64,000 bases of DNA from the NCBI RefSeq assembly GCF_043290135.1, contig NC_134701.1, forward strand, positions 34,251,501 to 34,315,500. Reading direction: 5' to 3'. The notes beneath the pieces were generated by a model that saw nothing but the letters and a program-made list of their open reading frames with translations, ran no database searches and was not told the DNA's origin. The position numbers and the translations under genes were made by a program. Source of the DNA: Rhipicephalus microplus (Eukaryota > Arthropoda > Arachnida > Ixodida > Ixodidae). Position 1 is the stretch's first letter, and each line of letters starts with the position of its first letter. Below, piece after piece: positions 1 to 10,760 of the stretch.

Positions 1-148
1 CGAGGAAAACAACCAGGGAGACTCTTCGACAGGTGTTATGGACAGATACAATTCAAAAGTGGCACCAATGTCTAAGATAGGTAGAGTTCGGGGCAGAAAT
101 AGACGTAGCCACGAGCGCCGAGCCTATTGAAACATACGGTATATTAAC

Positions 149-894
149 ATGCAGGGTGGTAAGAACAGGCTGAAGTGGGAAGAGATAGAAGAACAGCTAA
201 GGGAAGAGAGGCCGATGGTACACGGGTTTGTAGAAACACATCTCAGGGACATGGAACAACCTCCCAACAATCCGGACTACGCGTGGGAATATTGTAATAG
301 AACAGAAGGCAGCAGAAGGGGGGTGGCATTCGGGCATTCATTCATAAAAGTACAGACTGGCAAAGGGTCAAGCAGGAGTGCAAGGAACATTTATGGCTAA
401 AAGGGAAACTGGCAGGTCAATTGACACTCCTTGGTTTCGTGTACTTGTGGGCGGGAGCAAAGGCCAGAGAGGAAAACCAGGCAATGGTAGAGGGTATATC
501 AAAGGACATTGAGGAGTTAAGAAGAGAGTGCGAGATAATTATACTAGGTGACTTGAATGCACACATAGAAGATATAGATGGGTATACGGACCAGACAGGC
601 AAAATGATCTTGGATATGTGCGAAAGGCTTGATTTGATCATTTGCAACAGTATCGAGAAGTGTGAAGGGCAAATAACATGGGAGGTAGGAAGGCTGCAGT
701 CGACGATAGATTATGCACTGATGAAACATAGAATGTATGATAAGCTCAGGGGAATGCACATAGATGAAGATGGCTCCAGAAGTCTGGGTAGTGATCACAA
801 ACGTATCAGGCTAAGTTTTGGAAGAGCAGTGAAAGTGGGAAGAAGACAAGATGAGCAACTACAGGAAAATTTTTATTCAGGCAAATTGAAATAG
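149..894 (+). pseudogene. LINE apurinic-type endonuclease domain, frameshifted
   Basis: This region encodes the nicking endonuclease of the LINE in two frames. The first part (149-400) holds the glutamate motif ETHLRD and a glycine/arginine stretch SRRGVAFG. The second part (421-894) holds GDLNAHI, STIDYAL and GSDHKRI, the Asp/Asn, Ser-Asp and Asp-His active-site motifs of the exonuclease-endonuclease-phosphatase fold. The frame changes near 400-420, and the frame ending at 894 is out of phase with the RT that follows. Catalytic motifs are otherwise readable, so loss of function comes mainly from frame damage. Confidence 0.8.
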
Positions 895-938
895 CCACTA
901 AACAAATTGAGAAAGTAATCACGGAGGATAATAAGACA

Positions 939-2939
939 GTGTGGACATACACGAATCTAATTAGACTCTTTGAGCTAGAGCTTGCTAAGACTCATAACAA
1001 GTCACCCCGGAAACGAAGACACAAACCCAAAAGTTGGTGGGATGAGGAAGTTAAGAGAGCCATAGCAAAACGTCCGGAAGCCTCTAGAGAACACAGACAT
1101 GCTAAGCAGCGGGGTGAACCGCCAGCTGATATTGAAAGAAAGTGGGAAACCTTTCTAAGCCGCAGAAGGGCTGCATTCCTTCTGATCAATGAAAAGAATA
1201 GAAGAAAGGGAGCTCAGTGGCTGGCAGAAGTACATAAAAAAGATAGAAAGGCAGCTGCAAAATTTTCGAACCATCTAAACTCCCTAAGAAATAAGACGAG
1301 CCTAGAGCAGAGTTTTATTACTACAGCCCAAGGTGCCAGGCTAGAAGGGGACGAAGCTATTGAATATATAAGAACAAGGGTGACAGAAAAATTTCAACAA
1401 ATAAGTACTTTATGCACCACAATAGATAAGGACGAATCAAGTGGTGCAATGGCTCCATTTTCACAACGAGAGTGGGAAAGGGCTGAGAAAAGGGTTCCTA
1501 GTAGTACATCAACAGGCCCAGATGGCATTCCAATAAGGCTGATAAAGACATTTGGTCCGAAGTCTAAGCAGGCTTTGAGAGAGACAGTGAGCAAAATAAT
1601 AATCGATGGTGAAGTTCCCGCTGAATGGAAACTTAGCAGGATGAGTATGATCTATAAAGAAAAGGGCGACAAAGCTGACATAAACAACTGCCGTCCTATA
1701 ACAGTGACATCAGTGGTCTACAGGCTGGCGATGCAGATTATAAAGGAAAGACTGCAGGCATGGATAGAACATGAGGGGGTGCTGGGGGAACTGCATAATG
1801 GGTTTCGGAAACACAGGAGGTTGGAAGACAATCTATTCTCACTGACGCAGTGCATCGAAATAGCAGAAAAGGAACACAGGCCCCTGTGGATATCATTTTT
1901 GGATATCAAGGGAGCGTACGATAGCGTGGTTCAAGAGGAATTGTGGGGAATACTGGACACACTAGGCGTGGAACATGTAGACACTAATCTTTTAAAGGGT
2001 ATCTATAAAGGTAACAAGGTAATTATAAAGTGGGAAAAACAGGTATCCAAGCCTGCAGAGGTAAAACGGGGGCTTAGGCAGGGGTGCCCCCTGTCACCCT
2101 TATTATTCATGATAAATCTACAAGGATTAGAGGCAAAATTAGAGGAATGTGGACTGGGCTTCAACCTCTCTTTAGTCAAACAAGGAAAACTTATTGATCA
2201 GGCACTACCAGCATTAATGTACGCAGATAATATAGTGCTAATGGCCAACAACAGGGAAGATTTGCCGAGATTGATGTACATCTGCGGTAATGAGGGAGAT
2301 AGGTTAGATTGTAGATTCAGTTAGGAAAAATCAGCAGTCGTGATTTTCAATGACAACGAAGGTAGGGAGCTTAGACTACAGGAGGTCACGCTAGAGATAA
2401 CAGATAAATACAAATATCTGGGCGTATGGATAAGCAATGGGACCGAGTATCTGAGGGAACACGAAATATACGTGACGACTAAAGGTAACAGGAGTGCAGC
2501 AGTCATGAAAAATAGGGCACTGTGGAATTACAATAGGTATGATGTTGTGAGAGGAATATGGAAAGGGGTCATGGTTCCTGGGCTGACGTTCGGCAATGCG
2601 GTCTTGTGCATGAGATCAGAAGTTCAAGCAAGACTAGAAATTAAGCAACGTGGAATGGGTAGGCTTGCTTTAGGACTGCACGGGGATACCCCAAATCAGG
2701 GAGTACAAGGTGATATGGGATGGACACCATTTGAGGGCAGGGAAGCTAGCAGCAAGATAAAATTTGAGAAGCGATTGAGAGAAATGAAGGAGGAGCGTTG
2801 GGCTAGGAAGGTTTTCAGCTACTTGTACATGAAGAATGTTGATACAAAATGGAGGAAGCGAATCAGGAAGTTGACTGGTAAATACTTAGAAAACAGCAGG
2901 TGGCCAAACCAAAAGAACTATCGGTTAAGAATAAAGTGA
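939..2939 (+). pseudogene. LINE reverse transcriptase with YADN box and internal stop
   Basis: A linker rich in Trp, Lys and Arg is followed by RT motifs: STGPDGIP near 1520, NNCRPITVTS near 1690, the first catalytic Asp in FLDIKGAYDS near 1900, GLRQGCPLSPLLF near 2075, and the YxDD box at 2220-2231. That box reads YADN: the second catalytic aspartate codon is aat, one transition from gat. A TAG at 2322-2324 stops the frame, but the same frame resumes with EKSAVVIFND and the thumb motif YKYLGVWI until 2939. Sequence and reading order fit a LINE ORF2. Both lesions should abolish activity. Confidence 0.85.
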
Positions 2940-3665
2940 AGGAAACAGAGACTAACATGTGGAAAATGGGCATGATTAAGAAGTCCGCACTAGAGATCTA
3001 TCGAATTTTCAAGCAGGAAATTGCCAAGGAAAGGATCTATGATAATACTCGGGGTAGTTCTCTATTGCTTGAGGCAAGGACGGGAGTACTGCGAACCAAG
3101 ACATATCGGGCCAAATACGAAGGGGTAGACACAGTATGCAGTGCGTGTGGAGAGGAAGAAGAAACTGCCGAACACTTAATAATGTTCTGTAAAGGGCTTC
3201 ACCCAATAGTTCAGGATGATGACGCAGAGTTTTTCGAAGCACTGGGATTTAGGGACCAGGATTGATTGATTGATTGATTGATTGATTTGTGGGGTTTAAC
3301 GTCCCAAAACCACCATATGATTATGAGAGACGCCGTATTGGAGGGCTCCGGAAATTTTGACCACCTGGGGTTCTTTAACGTGCACCCGAATCTGAGCACA
3401 CGGGCCTCGACATTTCCGCCTCCATCGGAAATGCAGCCGCCGCAGCCGGGATTTGAACCCGCGACCTGCGGGTCAGCAGCCGAGTACCTTAGCCACTAGA
3501 CCACCGCGGCGGGGCAGGGACCAGGAGGGCAAAATAGACTTTAAGCAAGTAGACTTAACTAGAAGGAAGTTATCTGATTGGTGGCTAAAGTCAAGACACG
3601 AGTTAGAATTAAACTCTTCATTGCAAAGTACGAATCTACAAACTCACTTTTTAAGAAAAAAATAA
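2900..3665 (+). pseudogene. LINE ORF2 C-terminus with zinc motif, split by a SINE
   Basis: After a frameshift near 2900-2939 the ORF2 C-terminus continues in a second frame. It has a CSACGEEEETAEHL...C zinc-binding motif (about 3138-3190), typical of the end of Jockey/I/R1-type ORF2 proteins. At residues GFRD the frame runs into the Ruka SINE. After the SINE the duplicated target restores RDQEGK and the frame continues to a stop at 3663-3665. Removing the SINE and one copy of the 11-bp target duplication would give a continuous frame, so the SINE entered a then-continuous C-terminus. Confidence 0.8.
3262..3515 (-). mobile_element. Ruka-type tRNA-derived SINE, copy 1, inside the LINE
   Basis: Read on the minus strand this starts with a tRNA-like head. 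An A-box-like stretch GTGGTCTAGTGGCTAAGG lies near 3491-3508 and a B-box-like GGTTCAAATCCC near 3448-3460. A conserved body follows, ending in a (TCAA)n tail (TTGA on plus, 3262-3287). The layout matches the Ruka SINE family of ixodid ticks. The copy is flanked by a perfect 11-bp duplication, agggaccagga, at 3251-3261 and 3516-3526. SINEs of this type are Pol III transcribed and mobilised by LINE proteins in trans. Confidence 0.92.
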
Positions 3666-3737
3666 ATATAGTTTTGGGTTCATTAAGTATTACGGCTTGG
3701 TGGCGCTAGCCACCGCCCGATCTAAAGGGTACAGCCA

Positions 3738-3770
3738 TATCCATCCATCCATCCATCCATCCATCCATCC
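3738..3770 (+). repeat. (ATCC)n 3' tail of the LINE
   Basis: Eight ATCC units follow the LINE 3' UTR sequence ending acagccatat. The same 3' UTR end occurs inverted at 44604-44644, next to a roughly 400-bp GGAY array. The tetranucleotide is therefore a property of this LINE family's 3' terminus rather than a chance microsatellite. Confidence 0.8.
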
Positions 3771-3772
3771 AA

Positions 3773-4203
3773 GTTTCTGTTTCAGTTTCCGATTGTCACT
3801 GTTATCTCGAGGAGTTTTGTTTTTCTTCATCTTCATTACTGTTTAGTTCATTTTTAAATACTTCACGCATATCACAGCTTGAAGATCTACATTTGGAATT
3901 CTTACTTCAGTGTTTTACAAATCTTAAGGAAAACAACGTTTGATCAAGTTAGATGAACAAAGCTTCTTTTTTTCGTACGCTTATTGTAATGTAAAAGTTA
4001 GGTGAACGAATCTACTTCGTTTTTTCCTACCAGTATCATTGTGTAAGATTCCTTTCCGTTTTGATGATTTTGTTATGCTCTTCTCAGATCCCTACAATTA
4101 ACCGATGCAAAGAACACGAACTAAGAGCAGAGAAGCAAAGCAATGCATAGAATATGTGAAATTATACGTTTTCCCGTTGCTTTTTGAATGCGAAACGCTT
4201 AGT

Positions 4204-4257
<54 letters not shown>

Positions 4258-4774
4258 CACCGACGTGTGTATATGTCACCGTGTCTCCAATACTGATATT
4301 TTTCTGCTAGGTTAAGAGGCGATATACGTAATGAATATCACCGTTTATCATATACCGCGATATATATTACGTTTATCGCCTCCTTATCTTGGGGTAATCC
4401 TGAATTTGTATTGAGGGGTAAGAAAGCTAGTCGAATACGTTTGACAGGTTAAGACACTATTAACTTCCATATCTCGTTGCGTACGTACGCCAAGAAACCA
4501 TTTCTTTCACACATTTGTGGCACATACCCACTTACCCCATATGGCGATATGCTGGTATACGACGTAGGAGACTGACAGTTTGTTGACGCTGGAGTGGTGA
4601 GAACATACATTTGTAACTTATGTGCAATAGTTCCAAGGAAAATTGAAATGACATGACCCGATTAATGCAAAATGTAAATATTAGAATCACAGCAGTAATT
4701 TAAGCCAAGCATTCTGCGTGGCAATCAAGCACAGTACCAAAGCACCATTGTAGGTCTCGAAAATGCTTTGGAAA
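3773..4774. other. AT-rich intergenic DNA with one microsatellite
   Basis: No domain, LINE motif or SINE head is recognisable in about 1 kb. It contains a pure (ATCT)n microsatellite at about 4205-4256. The short open frames here are not supported as genes. Confidence 0.5.
4205..4256. repeat. (ATCT)13 microsatellite
   Basis: An uninterrupted tetranucleotide tract of about 52 bp. Flanks show no LINE 3' UTR that I recognise, unlike the GATA and GGAY tracts elsewhere in the window. Confidence 0.9.
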
Positions 4775-4787
4775 AACGCCATATTGC

Positions 4788-4807
4788 TTTGATTGATTGA
4801 ATGAAAG

Positions 4808-4843
<36 letters not shown>

Positions 4844-5100
4844 GTTGGTTGATTGATTGATTGATTGTTATGTGGGTGCGTAACGTTACAAAACCACTAT
4901 ATGATCATGAGAGACGCCGTAGTGGAGGGCTCCGGAAATGTTTGCCCTCTGGGGTTCTTTAACATGTGCCCGAATCTGACCATACGGGCCTACAGCATTT
5001 TCGCCTCTATCGAAAATGCAACCGCCGCCACCAGGATTTGATCCGGCAAGCTGCGGGTCAGCAGCAGGGTACCCTAGCCACTAGACCACCGCAGTGGGGC
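4788..5100 (-). mobile_element. Ruka-type SINE, copy 2
   Basis: Minus-strand Ruka copy with a long imperfect TTGA tail on the plus strand (4791-4867) and a diverged body. The tRNA-like head ends at 5100. It is flanked by a perfect 13-bp target duplication, aacgccatattgc, at 4775-4787 and 5101-5113. Body substitutions relative to copies 1 and 3, for example in the B-box region, suggest an older copy, yet the target duplication is still perfect. Confidence 0.9.
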
Positions 5101-5211
5101 AACGCCATATTGCAGGTGAAACGGCAATTGTAGTTGCGTCGTTGGCCATTGAAATTTATAAACTTCACATATGTGCTCCTAAGACACAGTATTCACATCG
5201 ACTCGAATGTG

Positions 5212-5294
5212 ATGACTTCACCGACATTGAAGTCATACACCGAATGTGTATGACTTCACCGACATTCACATCAAATGTCGGTGAAGTCATACAC
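5212..5294. repeat. perfect 21-bp inverted repeat within a short direct-repeat cluster
   Basis: Positions 5246-5266 and 5274-5294 are exact reverse complements (arm begins gtgtatgacttcaccgaca) separated by a 7-nt loop. A third partial copy lies upstream: atgacttcaccgacatt at 5212-5228 and gaagtcatacac at 5229-5240. On RNA this would fold into a long perfect hairpin. No mobile-element ends are evident around it. Confidence 0.9.
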
Positions 5295-7734
5295 TTCACC
5301 GACATCCGCCTAAATTGTTCTATTCACCCCTAATGAGAGTTACCATCCTCGCAAGCACAAGCGCTACTTATCCGCCTACCTTTTTTTGTTGGTAATAACC
5401 ATATTGCTGTAAGCATAGTTTCACAACTGTAAACATCAGCTTATACAAAGTATACACGACTGCTCAACATTTGTCTAAGAGACAAGATTTGTACATGTAT
5501 TTAGAATATATTCTTAATGTTTGGCTCAATTAAAAATACAAGGTCCCACTCCTTGCGAATGCTTCGATTGACATTGATCCCCTTGTTACGTGGGATTTTC
5601 CAATTAAAATGACAAAAGTTCCTCTCATTGTCTAGGGGATCGAAACGTGTGTCAATCTGTAGAGCTTCTTCAGAGAGACTTAAAAGTAGCATTCCAGTAA
5701 ATCTAATATTTCGTGTTTCATCTCAACCGTGTGTTATCGCGATAGCAATCATATAGACATTATCAATAGGTTATCGCCATCGACGTCGCCATCGCCAACA
5801 CGTTTCTTAAAAAAAGTCCTCATCGAAGTAGTTTTCCTGTGTACCGTATGATCTACGCGCGCGTAAAAGCGCATGAACGGCGGGGACGAACACGACTGAT
5901 CAAACGTATCGGCCCTTCTCCGTCGATCAGAAGGCTCATGCGAGAATATTAACCCGCGGGTGAAGCATGCCATGAAATGCTGCTGAAGCAAATTGTAAAT
6001 GCCATGTTTGCTTTGAAGGCGCATAAATAGACATGGAGGTGGAGGTGGGGGAGGGGGTGGAGCGTTCGAGCAGCGGCTGTGAACGTTGACTATAAGGACG
6101 CGGTGGCATATGCTATATTGATAGACATCAGCAGACGGCTTGTATACTATTCCAAGTTTTTCGCTCTCAACGAGAAGCGACTGTGCGGATTCCCCTTGTT
6201 TACCGCGAGCAGCTGTGTTCTGTTACACTGGCGTTTTGTAGAGTTATGCAACACTGTATGTAAAAATTTAGGCTTGCTTAGTTTGTCACTACGGCACTCA
6301 TTACATCAACTTTGCGCGGAAACTGAGATATCTTGTCATCAGTTGTCATATCTAAAGTGTTGCGTGAATATAAAACAACCAGCACGTCTTCGTTCTTGAC
6401 CATCATAAAGCTCTGTGTGCAGCATCGGATAAGTCTATGTGATAAGACGTATGTAGATGAAATCTTTCAGAACGTTGCAGAAACTGGAGCTGTCAGAGAA
6501 AACAACAAACCGTCATCAATAGAACATAAATTATGAAAACGGTTAATTCTTTTTCGTTGCTAAAAAGAGCAGGGGAACGTGTGCTCATGCACTTTTATTG
6601 TGTTTCAAAATTTCGTAAACTTGTATGATTCAATCTACATTTTTTTTCATGTTTCATTTGCTCCATGCCGTCTATTTTTTTTTCTTTGTGAAAACAGTAT
6701 ATACATATATCCATGCTTGAAAACATAGCCAGCTGTCCTACGCTTTCCGCATTGGCATGGCCGATGCCGCATTCTGTGACCACTGTGACAACAAAAATTC
6801 ATTCCCTATATCTTTTGATACTGCTGACGAAATAGTGAACAGCGACTATGTCTTTGCAACGAGCTCAACAAACGAGATGATCAACGTCTGTTCAAGAAAA
6901 AAAACAATATTACTACTGAATGAAGGTTAGACTGTTGAGAGTGGCTTTAACTCCAAGCTACCCGGCATTGAGGCACCCCCAAATGGACAAACAGCTTTTC
7001 ATGAACGAGAAAAGTATTTATGAGGGCTACCATTATATCACTGTTCGCGGTGCATCCTTTCCTAACATACGTTCATTAAGTTTCTTATTTATTAAAATTG
7101 GCTTGGTATTTTTTGGTGGTTTGTTACTTTATCGCAGTTTATATATTACTAATCCTCAACTGTGTGAAAAATTCGCGTCTACTTTCTCAGTTTTCTCACA
7201 TTGCCCCAATATCGCAATCAGTGGTATGTAAAGACAAGAAACGCTATGTGTTACATAGAGTATAATTTAACTGTCAGGGAGGCGCGAACAAACAAAAGCA
7301 AAATAAGTAGAAATCCTTGAATACAGGACTTTGTCCGTATAACAATCCCAAAGCTTGAGGTAATATACGCTAATGTATACTTGTAATCAATGCAAGAATA
7401 TTTTACGAGGTTCTTGTCAGTGATGGAAGCGCACTCCTTTTGAGTGGTGATTCTCGCCTTCTGAAGAAAGGGGTGTACCAAACTAACAAGTGATATTTTG
7501 CTGTGCTAAACCCCTTGTTAGTCTATCATGGTGGTTTATGCTAGCTTTTCGCCACATATGGTTGCAAAAACTGTATCTGCCTGTTACCCGCGAACCTCCG
7601 ATGACTCGTTGATTTTGATAATGGGGCATTTTAATAAAATGGTCTGTCGATGTAGTATTTTTTACATCTTCTTCATATAGTTACTTATCTATTGAGGTGA
7701 GGGTGCAAAGCGTAGACACACTAGCGCGAAAAAA
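5295..7734. other. no recognisable gene
   Basis: About 2.4 kb without recognisable protein domains. A stretch near 5725-5800 with gttatcgcgatagcaat and repeated gtcgccatcgcc motifs looks like a fragment of a dispersed repeat. The plus-strand sequence at 6079-6399 could encode 106 residues, but it has no recognisable motif and weak coding character. Confidence 0.4.
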
Positions 7735-8100
7735 TCAAGTCAAGTGAAGTCAAGTCAAGTTTATTAAATAGTTCAGTTGAGTTACATGGTTAGCGTTTTA
7801 CAGCAGGAGGTCCCAAAGTTTCAGCGAAACTGACAGGGGGACCTCCTATGACTACATGGATGAGGTAATTACAAAAAAATACAGCAATAGTATACGGACA
7901 TGTGGGCAATAATGAATAAGCTTGATTAACAATGAAATACGATCAATACACAACATAATGGTATTACTCACTATTGAAACATAACGTGAAAATAGTCAAA
8001 AGCAAGTGAAGACAAAGAAACAATATTAATGAACAACTCTACGTGAAATCAGTTCAGTTTTAGCTTTGAGGAAGACAAGTCTCGACACAAGCCCTGTTTA
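7735..8100 (-). mobile_element. 3' end fragment of a CR1/L2-like LINE
   Basis: On the minus strand this fragment ends in a pentamer tail (TCAAG units on plus, 7735-7759). Just inside lies a nested stem-loop: arms aggaggtccc (7805-7814) and gggacctcct (7838-7847) enclose a second stem agtttc/gaaact (7817-7822 and 7826-7831). The same plan, a short tandem tail plus a nested hairpin, is seen at the 3' ends of the CR1/L2-like LINEs at 35943 and 58997. No coding part is recognisable and the 5' limit is arbitrary. Confidence 0.55.
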
Positions 8101-8900
8101 CGGATTGTTCATCGCAAGCTTCAATCTCGGCCGTTCATTGTTCTTTGTATACTTATTCCGTACTTCGCATCTTGCGTGCCACCGGACACTTCATTCGAAA
8201 AAGTCCAAAACATCCATCAGCCAAATTCCGTAGAATAACAGCAAAACTAAGGTGACGTTAAATTAGCCGAATGGGTCAACCGATGGCGTAGCCATGTCAT
8301 GGCACCACACTAGGCCTGTACCCCCCCCCCCCTCCGCTTTCTTCCCGAACTTTTTCTTCGCTATGGCATACTCGACGAAAAAAGCCCATATCAAAAAAGT
8401 GCCCGCTGCCCCCCCCCCCTTCAAAAAAATTCTACACCTTTGCGGCTGACGTGTCAATGACGGCTTAGATCATGTTCATTTGATAAAAGCAGAACAGGAC
8501 AACAGTGGTCACAAAAAAAATAAGGGATCTTAAAGCTTCGCCTTTAGGAGTTCAACACGATAGCCATATTCTGTTTCTATAGTGCCTACTTCAAACACTT
8601 ATTGGGTGAAATTTTTTGTAATCATCTGTGTACCCTTTACATAGACTTAAGCAAACAGGCACCGTAGCGTGTGTGCGTTTTGTAGTGGGTTACCGGCTTT
8701 AAACTACAAAGTCATTATGATAATCACATATTCTTATGCCTATTTTCCATGGGCGCTTGTACCACGCTATATTACTGCAATGTTTCGTACTGCATTGTGA
8801 AGCATGCATACAGGACGCGTGTGTTATAAAGCATGTGTCAATTTCACTGAATTTCCAAGCAGAGGAAGTAATTTTCAATGTATTCACAAGTAGATAATTG
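8101..8900. other. no recognisable gene
   Basis: Unrecognised DNA with two C homopolymer runs near 8320-8332 and 8411-8420. Nothing in it supports a gene. Confidence 0.4.
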
Positions 8901-8902
8901 GC

Positions 8903-9010
8903 CGTGTGGTAGAATATCCGCTTGACAGTGAAATGACGCATGTTGGATTTCCACGCGGACCGAAACGACCCGATTTCGATCCCCGCTCTGATCCAGGGGG
9001 TTTTGTTATT
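8903..9010 (+). mobile_element. tRNA-like head, candidate SINE fragment
   Basis: The sequence ccgtgtggtagaatatcc resembles a tRNA A-box region. About 60 nt downstream, cgatttcgatccccgc resembles a B-box and T-arm, followed by ctctgatccaggggg and an AT-rich stretch. The spacing is too long for a normal tRNA without an insert, so a tRNA-derived SINE or pseudo-tRNA is more likely. It differs from Ruka. Confidence is low because no second copy is in the window. Confidence 0.3.
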
Positions 9011-10254
9011 TATTCTATTTGCATCGTTATTGTTGATTCGGTGACGCATATGATGATTGTTCGCTCACAACAAACGACGCCAAAGCCGAAACCAATGCCG
9101 TAATTTCTGCAAAACGATCTCTTTAACGCGGTTGCGTTAAAATGGGAGTTGTTAGATAAAACAGAATAGTGAAACGTTTTACAGGCTCAAGCATATTATT
9201 TTTTTTTCAATTTATCCAAAGGGACGAAGTCCTATTTGTAACTTAGCACACATCGAGGACAAGCATTGTTGTTATCCTCGGTATTCCAGCCCCAATGCAC
9301 ACCGCTAAAAAGTGACATTTTTTATTCATAAAAGTTTATGCCGCGCTTATCCGTTGTTTGATTGAATATGGTGTCATGACTGTGTCAAAATATCCAATCA
9401 CACCGCAGCAGAAGCGGGATAGAAAGTGGGTGCCATTGATGCATTGCCGAAAATTCCTCGCCCTTGCGATCAATGTAGAGGAACTTACAGTAATACTTTT
9501 ATTTCCCTGTATCCACGCTCATGACTTCAGTGAAAATATTACCTGCAGGTATAAAAGCAGCAGTTCTACAAAGTAGAGCCTAGTTACAGACAATTCGTTA
9601 AATAATGGATGTGAAGCGGAGGTGTTTATGTTAGCTGCAATACCGGCTGCCTTGGCGAACAGGCTCACTTGGCTTCCCCCTTTCTAGTACTCAGCGAGGG
9701 TATCAATAAAGGCAATTGCATATGCGAACGTAGGACTGAAAACACATGATAACACTATAGGCGAAAACGAACGCATTCTACTGTTAGAAAACGGTGGCGG
9801 TAACGATGTACATACACGTAGATTTGCCGCTTTGAGGCGTCAGAGAGGGTGCGTTGCTGTGATGTACTTCTCACTAGCTAAAATAGGCATAGGAGGAGGA
9901 GGGGGGTGCTTGAACTTTTTCGAAATTTTGAAGTTTAGTGTAGACACGCACATATACAAATAAACGCATGAGCATGAATAATGTATGTACAATTACCATC
10001 CCCCTTAGCCTCGCTGACTGCCGAAGGTCAGCCGCGACGGTGGCGCGACGGTGCGCGGAACAGACGGCGAAACGGCAGGCAAGCAGACGCGGACACGCGA
10101 CAAAGTGTGGCTGCACGTAGTTGCCATAGTAACAACAGAGATATTAGATGCGGAGCATCTTATACTCGCGCCTTGTAGTGCGCCGTCCGCACCGCTTCTC
10201 GAGCATTCGACAGCTGACGCGCGCGCATGCGCCGTTGCGCCGTCGCCCACTCTT
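9011..10254. other. no recognisable gene
   Basis: Unrecognised DNA. From about 10030 it becomes GC-rich and CpG-rich and leads into the promoter-like segment at 10442. Short overlapping frames on both strands in 9981-10600 reflect GC content rather than coding. Confidence 0.4.
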
Positions 10255-10345
10255 CCACCATCTGTGCATCCCTTCCTCCTCTACACACCGCGTGCGCTTC
10301 ACTCCTCCACCATCTGTGCACCCTTCCTCCTCTACACACCGCGTT
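10255..10345 (+). repeat. 52-bp direct repeat
   Basis: A pyrimidine-rich unit beginning ccaccatctgtgca occurs at 10255 and again at 10307, almost identical, each followed by cacaccgcg. It sits 100-190 bp upstream of a TATA-like box. A role in regulation is possible but unproven. Confidence 0.6.
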
Positions 10346-10441
10346 CGACATCTACAATTCTCCTGATTCTCCAGTGGACGCGCATGTGGCGTCGCGCTTC
10401 GAGAACATTCAACAGCTGACAGTGCATGCGCCGTCGTGCTG

Positions 10442-10476
10442 TATATATACTCAAGGTCGGCGCTCGCTCGCTCAGT
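10442..10476 (+). promoter_or_regulatory. candidate TATA plus initiator core promoter
   Basis: TATATATA at 10442-10449 is followed by the arthropod initiator TCAGT at 10472-10476. The initiator A (10474) lies 32 nt after the first T, the usual TATA-Inr spacing. A GC-rich segment surrounds it, and an ATG follows at 10530. It could be the promoter of a short host transcript or of a dispersed element whose 5' end lies here. Confidence 0.5.
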
Positions 10477-10529
10477 TGCCGCTCGTCGGTTGGTTTGTAC
10501 GGCGCGTCGACGTCCAAGGTCGCGGTGAA

Positions 10530-10670
10530 ATGAATTCCAACGAATCCACAAACACAATGATCGACGTCCCTTCGACCAGCGCCGCCCTTTCGCATACGTG
10601 TGTACGTGTTCACTCATTTAACACCCCCTCCTACAACCACGTTAACCAATTTAGCCATCGACCCAAGTAA
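10530..10670 (+). CDS. small ORF (46 aa) or first exon downstream of the promoter
   Basis: The first ATG after the TATA-Inr motif opens a 46-residue frame starting MNSNESTNTM and ending HRPK. I recognise no domain. The stop overlaps ccaa-GTAAGTCGC, a good 5' splice donor with GT at 10667-10668, so this may be a first exon rather than a complete gene. The donor-containing segment is tandemly duplicated directly downstream. It may also belong to a transposable element. I would not assign a function. Confidence 0.25.
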   Translation: MNSNESTNTMIDVPSTSAALSHTCVRVHSFNTPSYNHVNQFSHRPK

Positions 10671-10760
10671 GTCGCAATTTAACACCCCATTTCACAACCA
10701 CGTTAACCAATTTAGCCATCGACCCAAGTAAGTCGCACTTTAACACCCCGTTAACCAATT
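10616..10760 (+). repeat. 61-bp tandem repeat containing a splice-donor-like site
   Basis: The segment containing caaccacgttaaccaatt and the donor cccaagtaagtcgca occurs at 10634 and again 61 bp later at 10695. A third truncated copy (taacaccccgttaacc) lies near 10741. Both full copies keep the GTAAGT donor. Nothing else is recognised. Confidence 0.75.

Larger units (their letters stand above)
1..3772 (+). mobile_element. decayed non-LTR retrotransposon (LINE), 5' end outside the window
   Basis: A plus-strand LINE remnant runs from the window edge to a short (ATCC)n tail. In order it carries an APE-type endonuclease (149-894), a reverse transcriptase (about 1500-2900), and a C-terminal C-x2-C-x9-H-x4-C motif near 3138-3200. 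No RNase H is seen. The reading frame is broken by frameshifts near 400, 900 and 2900, a nonsense codon at 2322-2324, and a Ruka SINE at 3262-3515. The C-terminal zinc motif and the short tandem tail suggest the Jockey/I/R1 side of LINE diversity, but the clade is not settled. The first 148 bases are probably the same element upstream of the endonuclease, without a recognisable domain. Confidence 0.85.

Noticed and set aside
3440..3515. tRNA gene in the Ruka head
   Set aside because: The head is part of a SINE with target duplications and the same degenerate boxes recur in the other copies.
6079..6399. 106-codon plus-strand frame
   Set aside because: No recognised family, and overlapping frames of similar size exist.
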